DNA of 64,000 bases, taken from the NCBI GenBank assembly GCA_039545275.1, contig BCHS01000006.1, positions 1 through 64,000 on the forward strand. The letters are read 5' to 3'. A model generated the notes under the pieces. It ran no database searches. It saw only the letters and a list, made by a program, of their open reading frames with translations, and was not told the DNA's origin. Origin of the DNA: Pseudomicrostroma phylloplanum (lineage: Eukaryota > Basidiomycota > Exobasidiomycetes > Microstromatales). A program made the position numbers and the translations under genes. Shown here piece after piece: positions 32,578-42,211 of this stretch (within the stretch, counting starts at the first letter, position 1; each line of letters starts with the position of its first letter).

Positions 32578-32973
32578 TCAAGCCTGCTTGGCTGACTTGC
32601 TGCTTTCACCGGCTGGAGTCTGTGGCGCCTGCCCTCGTACGACGTTGACTGTTTTGTAATAGTTGTTGGTGATCGCGGGAGCCTTGCGGTTGCCCGAGCG
32701 TCGCTTGTGCAACAGAGGACAGGGCGTCTCGCTATGAGTCGGAAGCAGCAAGAAGCAAGGCAGCACGAAAGGCGAGGGCTAACCATCCGGCAGCAAGCAG
32801 ACCGGGTAGAGGCGGTGATGACTTGGTAGTCCGACGTTGAAAGGATACCCTGTGGCGGGCGCTTGTAGCAGAGTAAGAGGTATACCATTGTGGGTAGGCG
32901 CCTCGAAGAGATAGCGATCCCTTGTCACGATCTGCTCTTCGATGGATGGACTGGCTTCATTAAGAACGGACAT
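32578..32973 (-). CDS. Family E small protein (E1)
   Basis: Two exons, 32849-32973 and 32578-32731, joined in phase 2 to give 92 residues. Exon 1 starts MSVLNEASPSIEEQIV and contains RDRYLFEAPTHNG; exon 2 encodes ETPCPLLHKRRSGNRK, a Lys/Ser-rich tail ending AKQA. The frame of exon 2 is supported by three sister exons (at 32215, 33115 and 33353) whose differences are mainly synonymous around DTPCPLL. The donor (GTATCC) is weak, so the junction is less certain than the frame. Its exon 1-intron region resembles the last intron of A1, which suggests E genes derive from the 3' half of A genes. Function unknown. Confidence 0.45.
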
Positions 32974-33114
32974 GTCGAGAACAAAGGAGCGTGAGGAGAA
33001 CAAAACGAACGTAGGGGAACGAACGAATGTGAGGGTAGTGAATGTGCGTGAGGAGACTAGGATTCGGCGCAATGTGTCTGGAGAGACGAATTCGACAAGA
33101 AGAAGGTTTGACGT

Positions 33115-33180
33115 CTACTTCTTCGAAGTCGTGGGCTCGAGATTGGCGGTCTTGCGCGGCTTTGGCAAGAGGGGGCATTG
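33115..33180 (-). pseudogene. Relic family E terminal exon
   Basis: Encodes QCPLLPKPRKTANLEPTTSK and ends in TAG at 33115. It is nearly identical at the nucleotide level to the E2 terminal exon (KPRKTANL) but has no upstream exon of its own and the acceptor region has changed. Probably left by a local duplication. Confidence 0.4.
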
Positions 33181-33352
33181 ACGAGGCGCACCTTGAGTGC
33201 CGAAGGGTCACGATCTTCCCTCTTCGACGTCTTACTCTGCGTGCCGATGGGACATGATCTCCTCTCCTTGATGGTCTACTCTGCTTGCCGATGGGACGTG
33301 ATCTCCTCTCCTTGATGAGCCACACTTTGACTGTAGACGCGCCATGCTGGTC

Positions 33353-33425
33353 CTACTTCTTGGAAGTCGTGGGCTTAGCTTTGGTGGTCTTCTTGGCCTT
33401 TGGCAATAGGGGGCAGGGAGTGTCG
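33353..33425 (-). pseudogene. Relic family E terminal exon, second copy
   Basis: After an acceptor (ACTCACAG) encodes DTPCPLLPKAKKTTKAKPTT and stops at TAG 33353. The upstream 150 bases contain an 18-bp tandem repeat instead of a recognisable E exon 1, although a fragment of A/E intron sequence (CCGTCTGTACTGAC) remains near 33549. Confidence 0.4.
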
Positions 33426-33433
33426 CTGTGAGT

Positions 33434-33515
33434 CCGTCGAAGAGAGAGATGGCGTCGAAGAGAGAGATGGCGTTGAGGAGAGAGAGGGTGGTGAAGAGAG
33501 AGATGGCGTCGAAGG
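33434..33515. repeat. 18-bp tandem repeat
   Basis: About four to five imperfect copies of GTCGAAGAGAGAGATGGC. It sits in what would be the intron or 5' part of a broken family E copy. Confidence 0.65.
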
Positions 33516-33831
33516 TGTGGGGGAAAGAAAGGGGAAGAACGATTTCAATGTCAGTACAGACGGACACTGGAGTGAATGATATTGGTAAGGAATGTCGAAG
33601 GCAAAACTCGCTCTTTCCTTCTTGATGCTGGTTCTTGAGTACCGACGAACGTGTGTTTTCCTTCTTGACTGGCGACAGCCGTGACTACCAACGGCACAAC
33701 TTGATCCTACCTCAGCGATGAGGTGGAGGCCTGACCTTTGCCCGCAAGGAGTCTCGCTGCGAGTCGGTAGTAGCAAGGAGCAAGGTACCAGAGACGGCAA
33801 AAGAGATGGGAGACAAAGACGAGCGGACTGT

Positions 33832-33916
33832 CTACTGCTTCTTGTTGAGAGAGTCGACGATGGCGGCCACCTTGGACCCGGTGGGCCTTTTTCTGGGGGG
33901 CGAAGATTGCGTCCGG
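33832..33916 (-). other. Orphan terminal exon of the A/D type
   Basis: Acceptor CTCATAG at 33917-33923, then an exon entered in phase 2 encoding SSPPRKRPTGSKVAAIVDSL followed by NKKQ and TAG (33832). It is clearly homologous to the last exons of A1 and D1. The nearest upstream partner is the chimaeric copy at 34368-34976. An AAEPTV-type exon lies between them in the same order as downstream of A1. Confidence 0.5.
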
Positions 33917-34144
33917 CTATGAGATGAAAGCAGCGAGAGGGACCAGGATGAAGGGCAGTGTTTGTTGATGACCAGGCAGTCCGATGGCAAAGAGATTGGG
34001 TGTGGTGGGTCAAGTTGATGAGTGAGAAGGGAAGCGTTGAGCGGCAGATGTAGGTGTCGGGGAGAGGAAGTGTGGTCGTGGGCCGATGTGGACGATGTGC
34101 AGAGGGAGGCAAGGAGAGAAGGCTTTCAGTCAGTACAGACGGTC

Positions 34145-34276
34145 GCTGAAGCGTATCGTGATACGTTGCCTCCATCGCCAGGCAGCAGCGTCAACTCTAC
34201 CGTGGGCTCAGCTGCTTGGAGAGCTACGGCATTTTGCCGGGCTGACCCCCTTTGCACCCGGCTGTAGACGGGAAGG
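34145..34276 (-). other. Orphan AAEPTV-type terminal exon
   Basis: After CCCGTCTACAG the exon encodes RVQRGSARQNAVALQ, then AAEPTVELTLLPGDGG. It is about 85 percent identical by eye to the plus-strand copy at 28431 and is followed by the same downstream sequence. The matching donor upstream (AAAGATAAGT near 34366) has AT where A1 has GT, so splicing into this exon may be lost. Confidence 0.45.
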
Positions 34277-34367
34277 CTAGCACCGGTGGAGACTGACCGG
34301 CCGACGCCAGCCATCTCCAGAGGCACTGTCCCCACGCTTGCGCTGCCTTCCTCACTGAACTCAGAAC

Positions 34368-34976
34368 TTATCTTTCTCTCTTTGCTGATTTCTTGGGGCT
34401 CGTTGCTGGCATTGCGGGAGAGATCTGGGGCGGTGGTGATGCGCTCCTAGCGCGCTGTCTGAGCGGAGACAAAGATGTGGAAGTGTGTTAGCGTTGAGCG
34501 CTTGAAGGTCAAGTGAGAAGGGCGACTTACTTTCCGAGAGCAGCTTCGGTGGCGTTGCCGTTGATCAGCACATCGATCTTGGAGACGATGGCCTGCAGCC
34601 GCTGACGCTCGACCTCGTTGTGGTGGTGACAAGTCGTGAGGTCCTCGTACTTTGTCTCGTGATCCTCGTAGCTCGTCCTGAGGTCGTGGTAGCTTAAGTT
34701 GAGGTCGTCGTGCTTCGTCTCAAGATCCGTGAGCTTCCTTTTCGCAGCCTTTGTCGTATTCTCCGCTCTCGTCGCTAGGGCGTTGGCGGCCGCGATCTTG
34801 ACGTCGCCCTTGTTTTCGATCGCTTCCGAGGTGTATACGTGTCGTTTGTGCTCGGCCCTGAGCTCATCGTGTAGTCGTGCAATCTCGATCTTGGCGAGGT
34901 CAAGTGTAAGAGGGAGACGGTTGATGGACCAGCTTGGTCCAAAGAATCTCGAGGTGGTGAAGTCTTTGATCGCTTC
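34368..34976 (-). pseudogene. Coiled-coil paralogue A3, chimaeric and lacking a start
   Basis: A frame open from about 34976 to 34531 encodes LTLDLAKIEIARLHDELR and a long coiled coil with near-repeats (DLRTSYEDHETKYEDLTT), then a GTAAGT donor. A second exon (34368-34458) encodes QRARSASPPPQISPAMP and ends KSAKRER, TAA. This is the A1 exon 1-exon 2 layout, but there is no ATG: upstream the sequence merges with exon 2 of the neighbouring gene (34775-35462), which reads the same DNA in another frame. It looks like an unequal-crossover junction between two paralogues. It could be a pseudogene or be translated by an undetected exon. Confidence 0.5.
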
Positions 34977-35462
34977 CTAGAATGGGGGGAGGGGTCGCGA
35001 TGATGTAGAAGTGTGTCAGCGCTGCACAGTGAAAGGTCATGTATCAAGGAGTACTTACCGGGCCGGTCGACTGTAGTCTGCAATCACAAGGATCTTTGCC
35101 AGTCGCTTCTCGAGCTTGGCACACTCGTCTTGGTAGTAGCTAGCTCTTGATTCCTGGAGAGCATTCTCGGTTTGGTATCTGTGTGTCTCTTGTACGGCCA
35201 CCTTTGCCTCTTGCACTGCCGCCTTCGTCTTCTTCTCGGCGGCGGCGATCTTGGTGTCGACTTTGTGCTCCACGGCAGAGAGGGCAAATTGGTTACGACG
35301 GTGCTCACATTGGAGATCCTCTTCGAGCTCCTTGACTTGTTGCTTCGCCTCGTCCAGAATGACGGGAGATCGTCGTGGCTTGGACGAGCCATACAGGACA
35401 GAAAGGGGTGGAGCCATAGGAGCCGTGTGAGCCAAGTGAGGAAGAGGAGGCGGAGGAGCCAT
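34775..35462 (-). CDS. Coiled-coil paralogue A4 (accessory superfamily)
   Basis: Two exons, 35059-35462 and 34775-34976, phase 2, 201 residues. Exon 1 begins MAPPPPLPHLAHTAPMAPP and continues into a coiled coil (QQVKELEEDLQCEHRR, KKTKAAVQEAKVAVQE, DECAKLEKRLAKIL). Exon 2 begins with the basic KRSKTSPPRDSLDQAG and continues to a second basic patch (PRKRSKTRATSRSR). The 3' two-thirds of exon 2 overlaps, in a different frame, the coiled coil of A3, so the ending may be an accident of fusion. The intron contains CAGCGCTGACACAC, shared with A1 (27931-27944) and the C array. Confidence 0.5.
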
Positions 35463-35577
35463 AGCAGGGGAGGATTCTTGCGCTTCTTCGTCTTAGTCCT
35501 ATGATCCGAGAGGGTGCGGGCGTCAGCGCTGAGCACAGTATGAGGTAAAGCACAGTAGCACGGCCTACTTACTTGGC

Positions 35578-35705
35578 TTCTTTGGTGTAACAGGATATAT
35601 CATTGATCCTATCAGCCTGGCATTGTCTGGGAGGTTGTCCTTAATGAGCTCCTCGCATCGAGCTTCCGCGTCCTCACACTTGGTACGCTAAGTGGACTTG
35701 GGCAT
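35578..35705 (-). pseudogene. Family C unit 4, broken
   Basis: Starts MPKST followed by TAG, then RTKCEDAEARCEELIKDN before diverging from the LKERLDKIN pattern. The in-frame stop at codon 6 and a downstream indel make an intact product unlikely. The intron with CAGCGCTGAC and the basic exon (KKRKNPPLL) remain. Confidence 0.55.
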
Positions 35706-35894
35706 GGTGAAGCTTGGGTAGGGTGCGGAAAAGAGAGGAGAGGGAAGGGAGCTTTGCGGCGTCTCGGTGAGAGGCAGAGGGGCGACTTTGCGCTTCTTGT
35801 TGGATGTAGCCCTATCAGACGAAAAGGTGCGAGCGTCAGCGCTGAGCACAGTGGGAGGTGAGGCACAGTACCACGGCCTACTTACTTTGCTTTT

Positions 35895-36023
35895 TTATGG
35901 TAGTAGGAGACATCGTTGATGGTATCGATCGAGTCTCTCCTTCAGCTCAAGATTTTCAGCCAAGAGTCTTTCGCACATAGCCTCGGCTTCCTCGCATTTG
36001 ACACGCCAAGTGGTCTTGGGCAT
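35895..36023 (-). pseudogene. Family C unit 3, frameshifted
   Basis: Reads MPKTTWRVKCEEAEAMCERL and AENLELKERLDR, then an extra base shifts the frame and stops at TAA. Ignoring that base, the ending SYYHKKAK matches SYYNKPAK of unit 1. The donor and intron are intact. Confidence 0.55.
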
Positions 36024-36216
36024 GGTGAGGAAGGGGGGTGGGGAAGTCCGAAGTGCAAGGAGGGAGGGCGTCTCGGTGAGAGGTATAGGGGCAAACCTTG
36101 CGCTTCTTCTTGTTGGTGGTCCTATCAGAGAAGGGGTGCGAGCGTCAGCGCTGAGCACAGTGTGAGGCCATGTACCACGGTCTACTTACTTCTGATCTTT
36201 GCCGTAGTAGGACGTC

Positions 36217-36634
36217 TCATTGATCTTGTCCAACCTCTCCTTGAGCTCTAGATTCTCCGCCAGAGGTTGTTCGCATCGAGCCTCGGCTTCCGCACCCTTG
36301 ATGCGCCAGGTTGAATAGGGCACGGTGAAGCTTGGGTAGGGTGGGGAAATGAGGAGAGGGAAGGGAGCTTTGAGGCGTCTCGATGGGAGACAGAGGGGCA
36401 AACTTTCGCTTCTTGGAGGTACCTCTATCAGAGCAGGAGAGGGAGCGTCAGCGCTGAGCACAGTGTGAGGCGAAGTACAGTAGTATCACGGCCTACTTAC
36501 TTGGCTGGCTTGTTGTAATAGGAGATGTCGTTGATCTTGTCAAGTCTCTCCTTGAGGCCCATGTCCTCGATGATTAGTTGCTCGCATCGAGCTTCCGTTG
36601 CCTCGCACTTGATACGCCAGGCTGAATAGGGCAT
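36217..36634 (-). CDS. Family C unit 1, small coil plus basic tail
   Basis: Exons 36501-36634 and 36217-36424, phase 2, 113 residues. Exon 1: MPYSAWRIKCEATEARCEQ, then GLKERLDKINDISYYNKPAK. Exon 2: GTSKKRKFAPLSPIETPQSS, then a tail that reads through unit 2 in an alternative frame because unit 2 has GTG in place of its ATG. It stops at TGA 36217. The coding status of the tail is doubtful, but exon 1 and the NLS-like start of exon 2 recur in the other units. Function unknown. Confidence 0.5.
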
Positions 36635-36640
36635 TGTGAG

Positions 36641-38144
36641 GATGGTCGATGAAGGAGAGGGATAGAGGAGGGGCAAGAGGGAGGAGGGGGCGAGAAGAGG
36701 TGTGTGTGTGTGATGAGGGAGGAAGGGGGGGGGGGGGAAAGAAGCGTCCGAGGGGACGAGCGACTCTATTCCTCTCCGCCTCTTCTATGGTGTAGCCTAG
36801 CTTGCGGCATGATGGGAATGCTAGAGGTCGGAACTGATGATAAGGTCAACGCCGTCGACGGTCAAGAGATGTAGAGACCCTGTCGATGACTCACCCTGTA
36901 CGGTACGCTTGTGCAAGGCATCAGGCAAGCCCTTGATTAGACCTGAGTAGGTGTAGTGGCGAATAGATGTGGCAGGGAGTAAGTGTGATGCTGAGTAGGT
37001 GTAGTGGTGAGTAGGTGTAGTGAGGAGTAGATGTAGTGGTGATTAGGTGTAGAGAGGAGTAGATGTAGACGAGTGGTGAAGATGGAGGAGTAGACGGCAA
37101 CGACGGGCGAGTGCGTAGCATAGAGGCATGGCAGGAGACAAGGGCGGGGGCCGACCATCTCAGGAGCAATGGCGGCTCAAGGCGCGGCTGAGGCTCAGCA
37201 TTGCTCTCACAAAGGCCCACGCGCGTCTCTCCTCTGCGGCGCGGCTCAGGGCGCCTTTGCTGGTGGGACTGAAAAGTGGTGGGGCGCGCGCCTGCAGCTG
37301 AGGCGACCATCACCCCACTGCCCCTCCCCCCCTATGCGCCCAAGGCACCACCTACCTTACTCCTTATCACCCCATACCTTACTGTTGTACAGCTCTAATC
37401 TACTTACTCTACACCCACACTCTCCAATCGACGCAGAGTAGACTTCCCTCTTACCTCTTCGTCGCCCATCGCACCGATACTGTATCAGCCACACCTTCGT
37501 CAACAGACACACGGAGATCAGCGGCAGCTTCACAAAGTGAGTCGTGAGGCTTTGGAAGTGTCTCAGACACGGTGACACAGTCGCTGACAGTCTGACTTTC
37601 GTCATCACATAGCTCTCTGTTGCTAGTTCTCGAAGATCAGCAGTCTCATTGAGCATGAGAACGACTACATCAGCCGTCTCTTGCTCTGGGCGTTCCAAGT
37701 CATACCTCGGTCGAGACAGACGTAGCAACAGTTCTCTGGCAGAGTAACTCACAACATCTCCCAAGTGAGGACCACCGACTCCTCTGGCGCTTGTCCCAGT
37801 CACGGCCCTCACTACTCGCCTGCACGAGGTTCGTATACTGTATGCTCGAGCTGGGGTAAAATCCTCTGCTGGACCTCCAGCATGCGATTACGGTGAGTGC
37901 GAAAAGCGCTTCGTCTTGCAAGACACTGGGCCCTGACACCCTGCTCTCTCTCTCCCCTGCACCCCTCGATATTTCCCACCGGCTGCCTGTTCCTTTTTCG
38001 TGACTCCACGAACACCAACATCTTTGACGCCGTCGTGTGCCATACGACCTCCCCTTTCCATCCTCTACGATGCACTCAACCAACGCTCACGCTGCCCACC
38101 CATGCTGCATTGTATCCCCATCCTCTACATTCCCTCTCCCACAG
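36641..38144. other. Gap with simple repeats, no supported gene
   Basis: About 1.5 kb. It contains a GT run near 36702, a homopolymer of about 13 G near 36725-36737 and a minisatellite at 36940-37075. A copy of the dispersed motif CTTCGTCAACAGACACAC lies near 37493. Overlapping frames on both strands at 37.4-38.1 kb lack family features and are not called. Confidence 0.45.
36940..37075. repeat. Minisatellite, about 12-15-bp unit
   Basis: Imperfect tandem copies of GAGTAGGTGTAGTGGT with single-base changes (GAATAGATGTGGC, GATTAGGTGTAGA). No gene overlaps it convincingly. Confidence 0.7.
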
Positions 38145-38538
38145 ACGGCCCACCCGAGCATCGAACACCGCTCGTGAAGTCAGCCCACTTCGTCGAAGGG
38201 TTCTGGAAAGGGGTGGAGGCAAGGAGTCGGAAGAGGAGGCGGAGGAGGTGGAGGAGGCACAGGGCGGCACGGCCGAGGTAGGAGGAAGGGTACGCTACGG
38301 CGCGTACCGCCAGCGTGGGACTGGAGGACTTTCCTCGGACGTGCTAGGGCCGGCGAGAGTAGGGACGGATCGAGCTGGACGCCTGTCACTCCAGGCTCGG
38401 GATGGTACTAGAGGGGGAACAACACTACAATCCAATCATTCACGCACCTACCAGTGCTTCAATTCCACGGCACTAACTGTCTGTGTTGTTTCTCAACGTC
38501 GGAGACAAAGAAAGTATTCCTATCAATCGATCTCTTGA
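38145..38538 (+). CDS. Orphan terminal exon with RVRYGAYRQRG motif (partial)
   Basis: After an acceptor (CTCTCCCACAG) a frame entered in phase 2 is open for about 130 codons: PTRASNTAREVSPLRRRVLE, an acidic run (EEEAEEVEEAQG), then GGRVRYGAYRQRGTGG. The last motif and the phase match the minus-strand exon at 41470-41677 (RINQRIRYGRYEQIGGSG). No upstream exon was identified with confidence, so the gene is incomplete as called. Function unknown. Confidence 0.4.
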
Positions 38539-39057
38539 CATTACCACCACCTTTGTGCATCGTACCGTGTTACATCGCTTCAAGGGAGCTGACATGACCT
38601 GTAGCAAGGTGGCATCGTGCAAGACCTCAGTACAGCTCTGACAGCGCCGTGATCAGTTCTCCTCGGCAGCCAGATGCGGCCAACTACAGAGCAACTTCGA
38701 TGCGGACCTCGATGAAAGCTCGGATGATTGACATTGGCTGAAGACAGAAGAAGATCTTCTAACCGCAAGCGCAATCTCACTGCGAGATTGACACTCTCTG
38801 CTAACTCTCCAAGTACTGTACCTGAACCCGTACAGGACTTGTCAGTGGTAACGAAATGGTACTGTAGTGGCTCAGCGTCACCAACGCCGGCTGGCCTCAG
38901 AGACCAGGGAAGACACTCGAAGCTGACAGACAAGACTTGACCGATGCGAAGCTTTCATTTCCTTTCCTTCTCCTCCCTACTGATGCCCGGACCGTTCTCT
39001 CCAGCCTTTTCTAGAACCAAACAAACTTGAATTCTGCCTCCCTCCCACGACAGCCCT
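38539..39057. other. Gap without a supported gene
   Basis: About 520 bp between two genes facing each other. Nothing recognisable. Confidence 0.4.
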
Positions 39058-39928
39058 TCACTGGCCTTCCCTCCTCTCTTCTTCGCCCTCTGGAGACCTC
39101 GGGTCTTGTCCCAGCCCATGCATCACCGAATCTATCCTCTCCTCCGCTGCGCTTTCTTCGGAACCCGTCACTGCAGCATCACGACGCTGCTCAGCTTCTT
39201 GGATCAGTCGCTGACTCCTTCTCAGATGTCCCGGCTGTGCTATGGGTGGCAAGACAGCAGGGATTCGGTCGAGTCGTCTGTGACAGAGGGAAGGAGCATG
39301 TCAGTGGGGTCTAGCACTGCTCTTGGCGGTAATGAAAGTGCAGGTCACGGTGATGTGTTTACTCACTGAAGAGGGCGCAAAGAGGGCGACCCAGGGGGCG
39401 AGCTGTTCCACGCGCGACGAGCAGCGTTCCTCCGTCGATCGCGGCGAGGCGGGGTCCGGGGAGGGGAAGAGATTGCCTCCCGGCGAGAATTTCTGAAACA
39501 GTGCAAGAGGGAGAAGTGTGCTCGATGTGAGCAGCATCCTGGGAGTAGCTACCTAAACCTACTCACGAGGGTCGAGTTCTCTGCAGGAACTCAGCAAACA
39601 CATCGTGCTGCTGCTGGGCGAAAGCCCAAATCTCATCCCTCTGCCTTCGCAGACGGTCCTCTTCCTCAAAAGACCTCCCAAGTCCTCCCGTCGCCAGTAA
39701 AGCACCCCGGTGGAGCCTCACAAACTCCCTCATCCAGATGTCCCTGCTGTTGGCGCGCTGAGGGAGCTCAGGCCGTGCGCGAGCTTCGAAGCGGTTGCGC
39801 TGGGATCGGTCCGGAGGGCTGGGAGCCTCGGACCGTTCGTCTTGTCTCTGGTGCTGTCGCTGATGTTGTCTCTGGTCCTGAGCTTGAGGGCCACGGTGTC
39901 CCCTTGGTGGGCGAGGACCAGGCTGCAT
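39058..39928 (-). CDS. Coiled-coil paralogue B1 (accessory superfamily)
   Basis: Three exons (39567-39928, 39367-39492, 39058-39277), both introns phase 2, 235 residues. Exon 1 starts MQPGPRPPRGHRGPQAQ, has a Gln/Arg repeat (QRQHQRQHQRQ) and a helix, EEEDRLRRQRDEIWAFAQQQ, near HDVFAEFLQRTRPS. Exon 2 is Arg/Ser/Pro-rich and ends NSSPPGSPSLRP. Exon 3 encodes HLRRSQRLIQEAEQRRDAA and an acidic end. The exon-1 helix and the SSPPGSPS block align with B2, which fixes frame and junctions. No signal peptide. Function unknown; nuclear location is possible from basic patches. Confidence 0.6.
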
Positions 39929-41469
39929 GGTGTAGTCTGTAGTGGATTGGGTTATTTGTGATGTGACGAGACGTAGATTGTTTCGATGGTACTGGTAGGA
40001 CAAAGAGTGAAGTGAAGAGCGGTGGAGTCAAGTAGAGTGTACCAGCTTGTGGGGAGCCCTTACCGTCTAAGGCCAAGGGGATGAATTTCTGGCAGGGCGC
40101 TGCTACCTCGAAGTCCGATCTTCGCGGCTGTCCGAGCCTCAGTGAGCCTCAGATGTGACATGTCCCTCCAGGCTTCCTGCTAGACCGGCGAGACCTCTCC
40201 TGACCTGCACCCTTGCCGGCCGCGGCCCTGACAACTTGAAGCTGCTCACTCGCTGATGGCTACTGCTCCAACAGCTAAGGGCTCCACCCATCTCGAATCT
40301 CCTTCAGCCCTGCATTGTTCTACCTCCACGTCAGGTGACTGTGGCAGACCGAGTGAAGCAGACACTTTCCTTTCTGTCGACCACTACAGTACCACTGATA
40401 GTCACATTGCTAGCATGGGGTCTCATAACTTCACCATGGAGTTGAACGAGGCGTGTTGATGTCTCAAGCGTGCGGGTACAGTATGCGCGCCTGCAGGCGT
40501 GCATCCGCGGGCCTCACCTGGTCAAGCGACTGACTGACTTCGGCCGTAAGCTTTACGACTGTTGCTCGCGGCCTGCACGACCGCTAACGAATATGGCCAC
40601 AGCTCAGTCTTTCAAGTCATGTTCACGAACGATGCTGCCGGTCATCAATATTAGTGCGACTGTCCTGTACCCCTTTCCTCGCTTCGGAACTCCTGCAGAT
40701 TCTTCCGCCCAGCGAGGGCGACCTAGAGCCTCGCAATCTGGATGCAAGCCGCAACACTCGTTGTGCAGTGAGCTTCCACTGTGTACAGGTTCCTGAGAGT
40801 CAATCGCTCCAACAACGTAGTCGCAGGAGTCAGTCAATGGCGCATGCGATGGACGCGCCTCACACAATTGTCTGCTCTCACGGGAACGAGAGGGTCATCA
40901 TGACATTGACGCAAGGAGACGACCGAGACTCCTCCTGTAGCTGGGCAGTAGCTTCGGGGCGGGTCGCGAGCGGACTGTGTTGATGGTAATGTGGGAGTCA
41001 ATGTGACATTGTGGGACTAGTCATGCGGAGCAGTCAGACAGTAGAGGACGAAAGCCTGTGTACCACCGTCTCGGAGCTACAGTAGCGTACAAGATTGGCA
41101 TGCAGGTACAATCGTCCGGAAAGATTTGAGGAGGCGATCATCCGACATTACGATATGACATGAGGATAAGAGCTGCAGGGAAGCGTCAGCAGGGGGAGTG
41201 AAAGAAACGTCGGCCCTATTGGAGGCATTCGTGACGAACGTAGTCTGTCTCGTATAGAACGATGCGCTTCTCAGCCCCGCTGATTGGGTCTTTGTGAGGG
41301 CATAACATTCGGAGAGACTAGAGACGGTTCGATTCACAGGCAAGTGGATGTCGTAGGTCCCCATCGGGGCAGATCCCGTGGTGCCTCTGAGCAGACTGCG
41401 AGTCAAGAACGAGGAAATAGTGGGTTTTAATTTGGTAGTGAAGGAATGTTGGTACAGTACATGCTGCCT
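39929..41469. other. Gap without a supported gene
   Basis: About 1.5 kb upstream of B1 with only short unrelated frames on both strands. No motif of the accessory family was found here. Confidence 0.4.
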
Positions 41470-41677
41470 CTAGGGGGCCTCGTCCTCCTCGTCCTCAGCT
41501 CGAGGGGCCACCGGCGCCCACCTGACCTGCACCTCACCCTCGTCTGCCCTGACGACGGACGACGAAGGGCCTGACCCCCCAATCTGTTCGTATCGCCCGT
41601 AGCGGATCCTTTGGTTAATCCTCACCGAGCCAGGCTGGAGCACTTGAGGCTGAGGAGCCGCGCCTCGGTTCCGGCGG
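41470..41677 (-). CDS. Orphan terminal exon with RIRYGRYEQIGG motif (partial)
   Basis: After the acceptor TCCCCCACAG, an exon in phase 2 encodes RRNRGAAPQPQVLQPGSV, RINQRIRYGRYEQIGGSG, and an acidic end DEEDEAP, TAG at 41470. It is homologous to the plus-strand exon at 38145. Upstream the frame runs through a minisatellite (41735-41990) and is probably intronic there. The 5' exons are not identified. Confidence 0.45.
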
Positions 41678-41734
41678 CTGTGGGGGAGAAGAAGGAAAGA
41701 CAAGGGGTTGGGGCGCATGATTGACGGTGTTGAC

Positions 41735-41990
41735 AGCATTGGTGATGGTGGGGATGTCGATGGCGTTGATGGCGTTGATGGCGTTGAAATGGCGTTGAAA
41801 TGGCGTTGATGGCGTTGATGGCATTGATGGCGTTGAAATGGCGTTGATGGCGTTGATGGCGTTGATGGCATTAGCGTTGAAATGGCGTTAATGGCGTTGA
41901 TGGCATTGGCGTTGATGGCGTTGGCGTTGATGGCGTTGAAATGGCGTTGAAATGGCGTTGATGGCATTGGCGTTGTTGGCGTTGGGGTCG
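41735..41990. repeat. Minisatellite GATGGCGTTG / GAAATGGCGTT
   Basis: About 250 bp of nested repeats built from GATGGCGTT, GATGGCATTGGCGTT and GAAATGGCGTT. On the minus strand it would read as Asn-Ala-Ile or Ser-Thr-Pro repeats in different frames. It lies upstream of the exon at 41470. Confidence 0.8.
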
Positions 41991-42211
41991 ATCGTGTAGA
42001 CGGCGTCGGTATGGAAGAGAGTAACATATGAGGGAGGTGGAATCGAGGTGAAGGCCAGCGAAGGAGGAGATGGTGGGGGAAGAGGGGAGAGAGGGGCAGG
42101 GAAGCAAAAGGGAAGACGCAGACGTCAGTACCCGAGGTCTTGCAGAGTGTAGTGGTCTGTACCACCATCAGAATGTAGCCTGTCGACTTGCAGGCATGTC
42201 TGAGTCCTGGG

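Larger units (their letters stand above)
35470..36640 (-). repeat. Four-unit tandem array of mini-genes (family C)
   Basis: Four units of about 300-318 bp, with starts at 36634 (ATG), 36323 (GTG), 36023 (ATG) and 35705 (ATG). Each carries a 45-residue exon (such as YSAWRIKCEATEARCEQ and LKERLDKIN), a phase-2 donor GTAAGTAG, a conserved intron with CTCAGCGCTGACGC and TGATAG, and a basic exon (SKKRKFAPL). The array runs directly into A4. Units 2-4 are progressively damaged: lost ATG, a one-base frameshift, and an in-frame TAG. Confidence 0.7.

Noticed and set aside
33375..34175. A 266-residue minus-strand protein
   Set aside because: It runs through known terminal exons of the A and E families in wrong frames; the homology-supported frames are different.
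41470..42168. A single 232-residue protein with Asn-Ala-Ile repeats
   Set aside because: The repeat part is a minisatellite, and only the last exon (41470-41677) has homology and an acceptor in the family phase.
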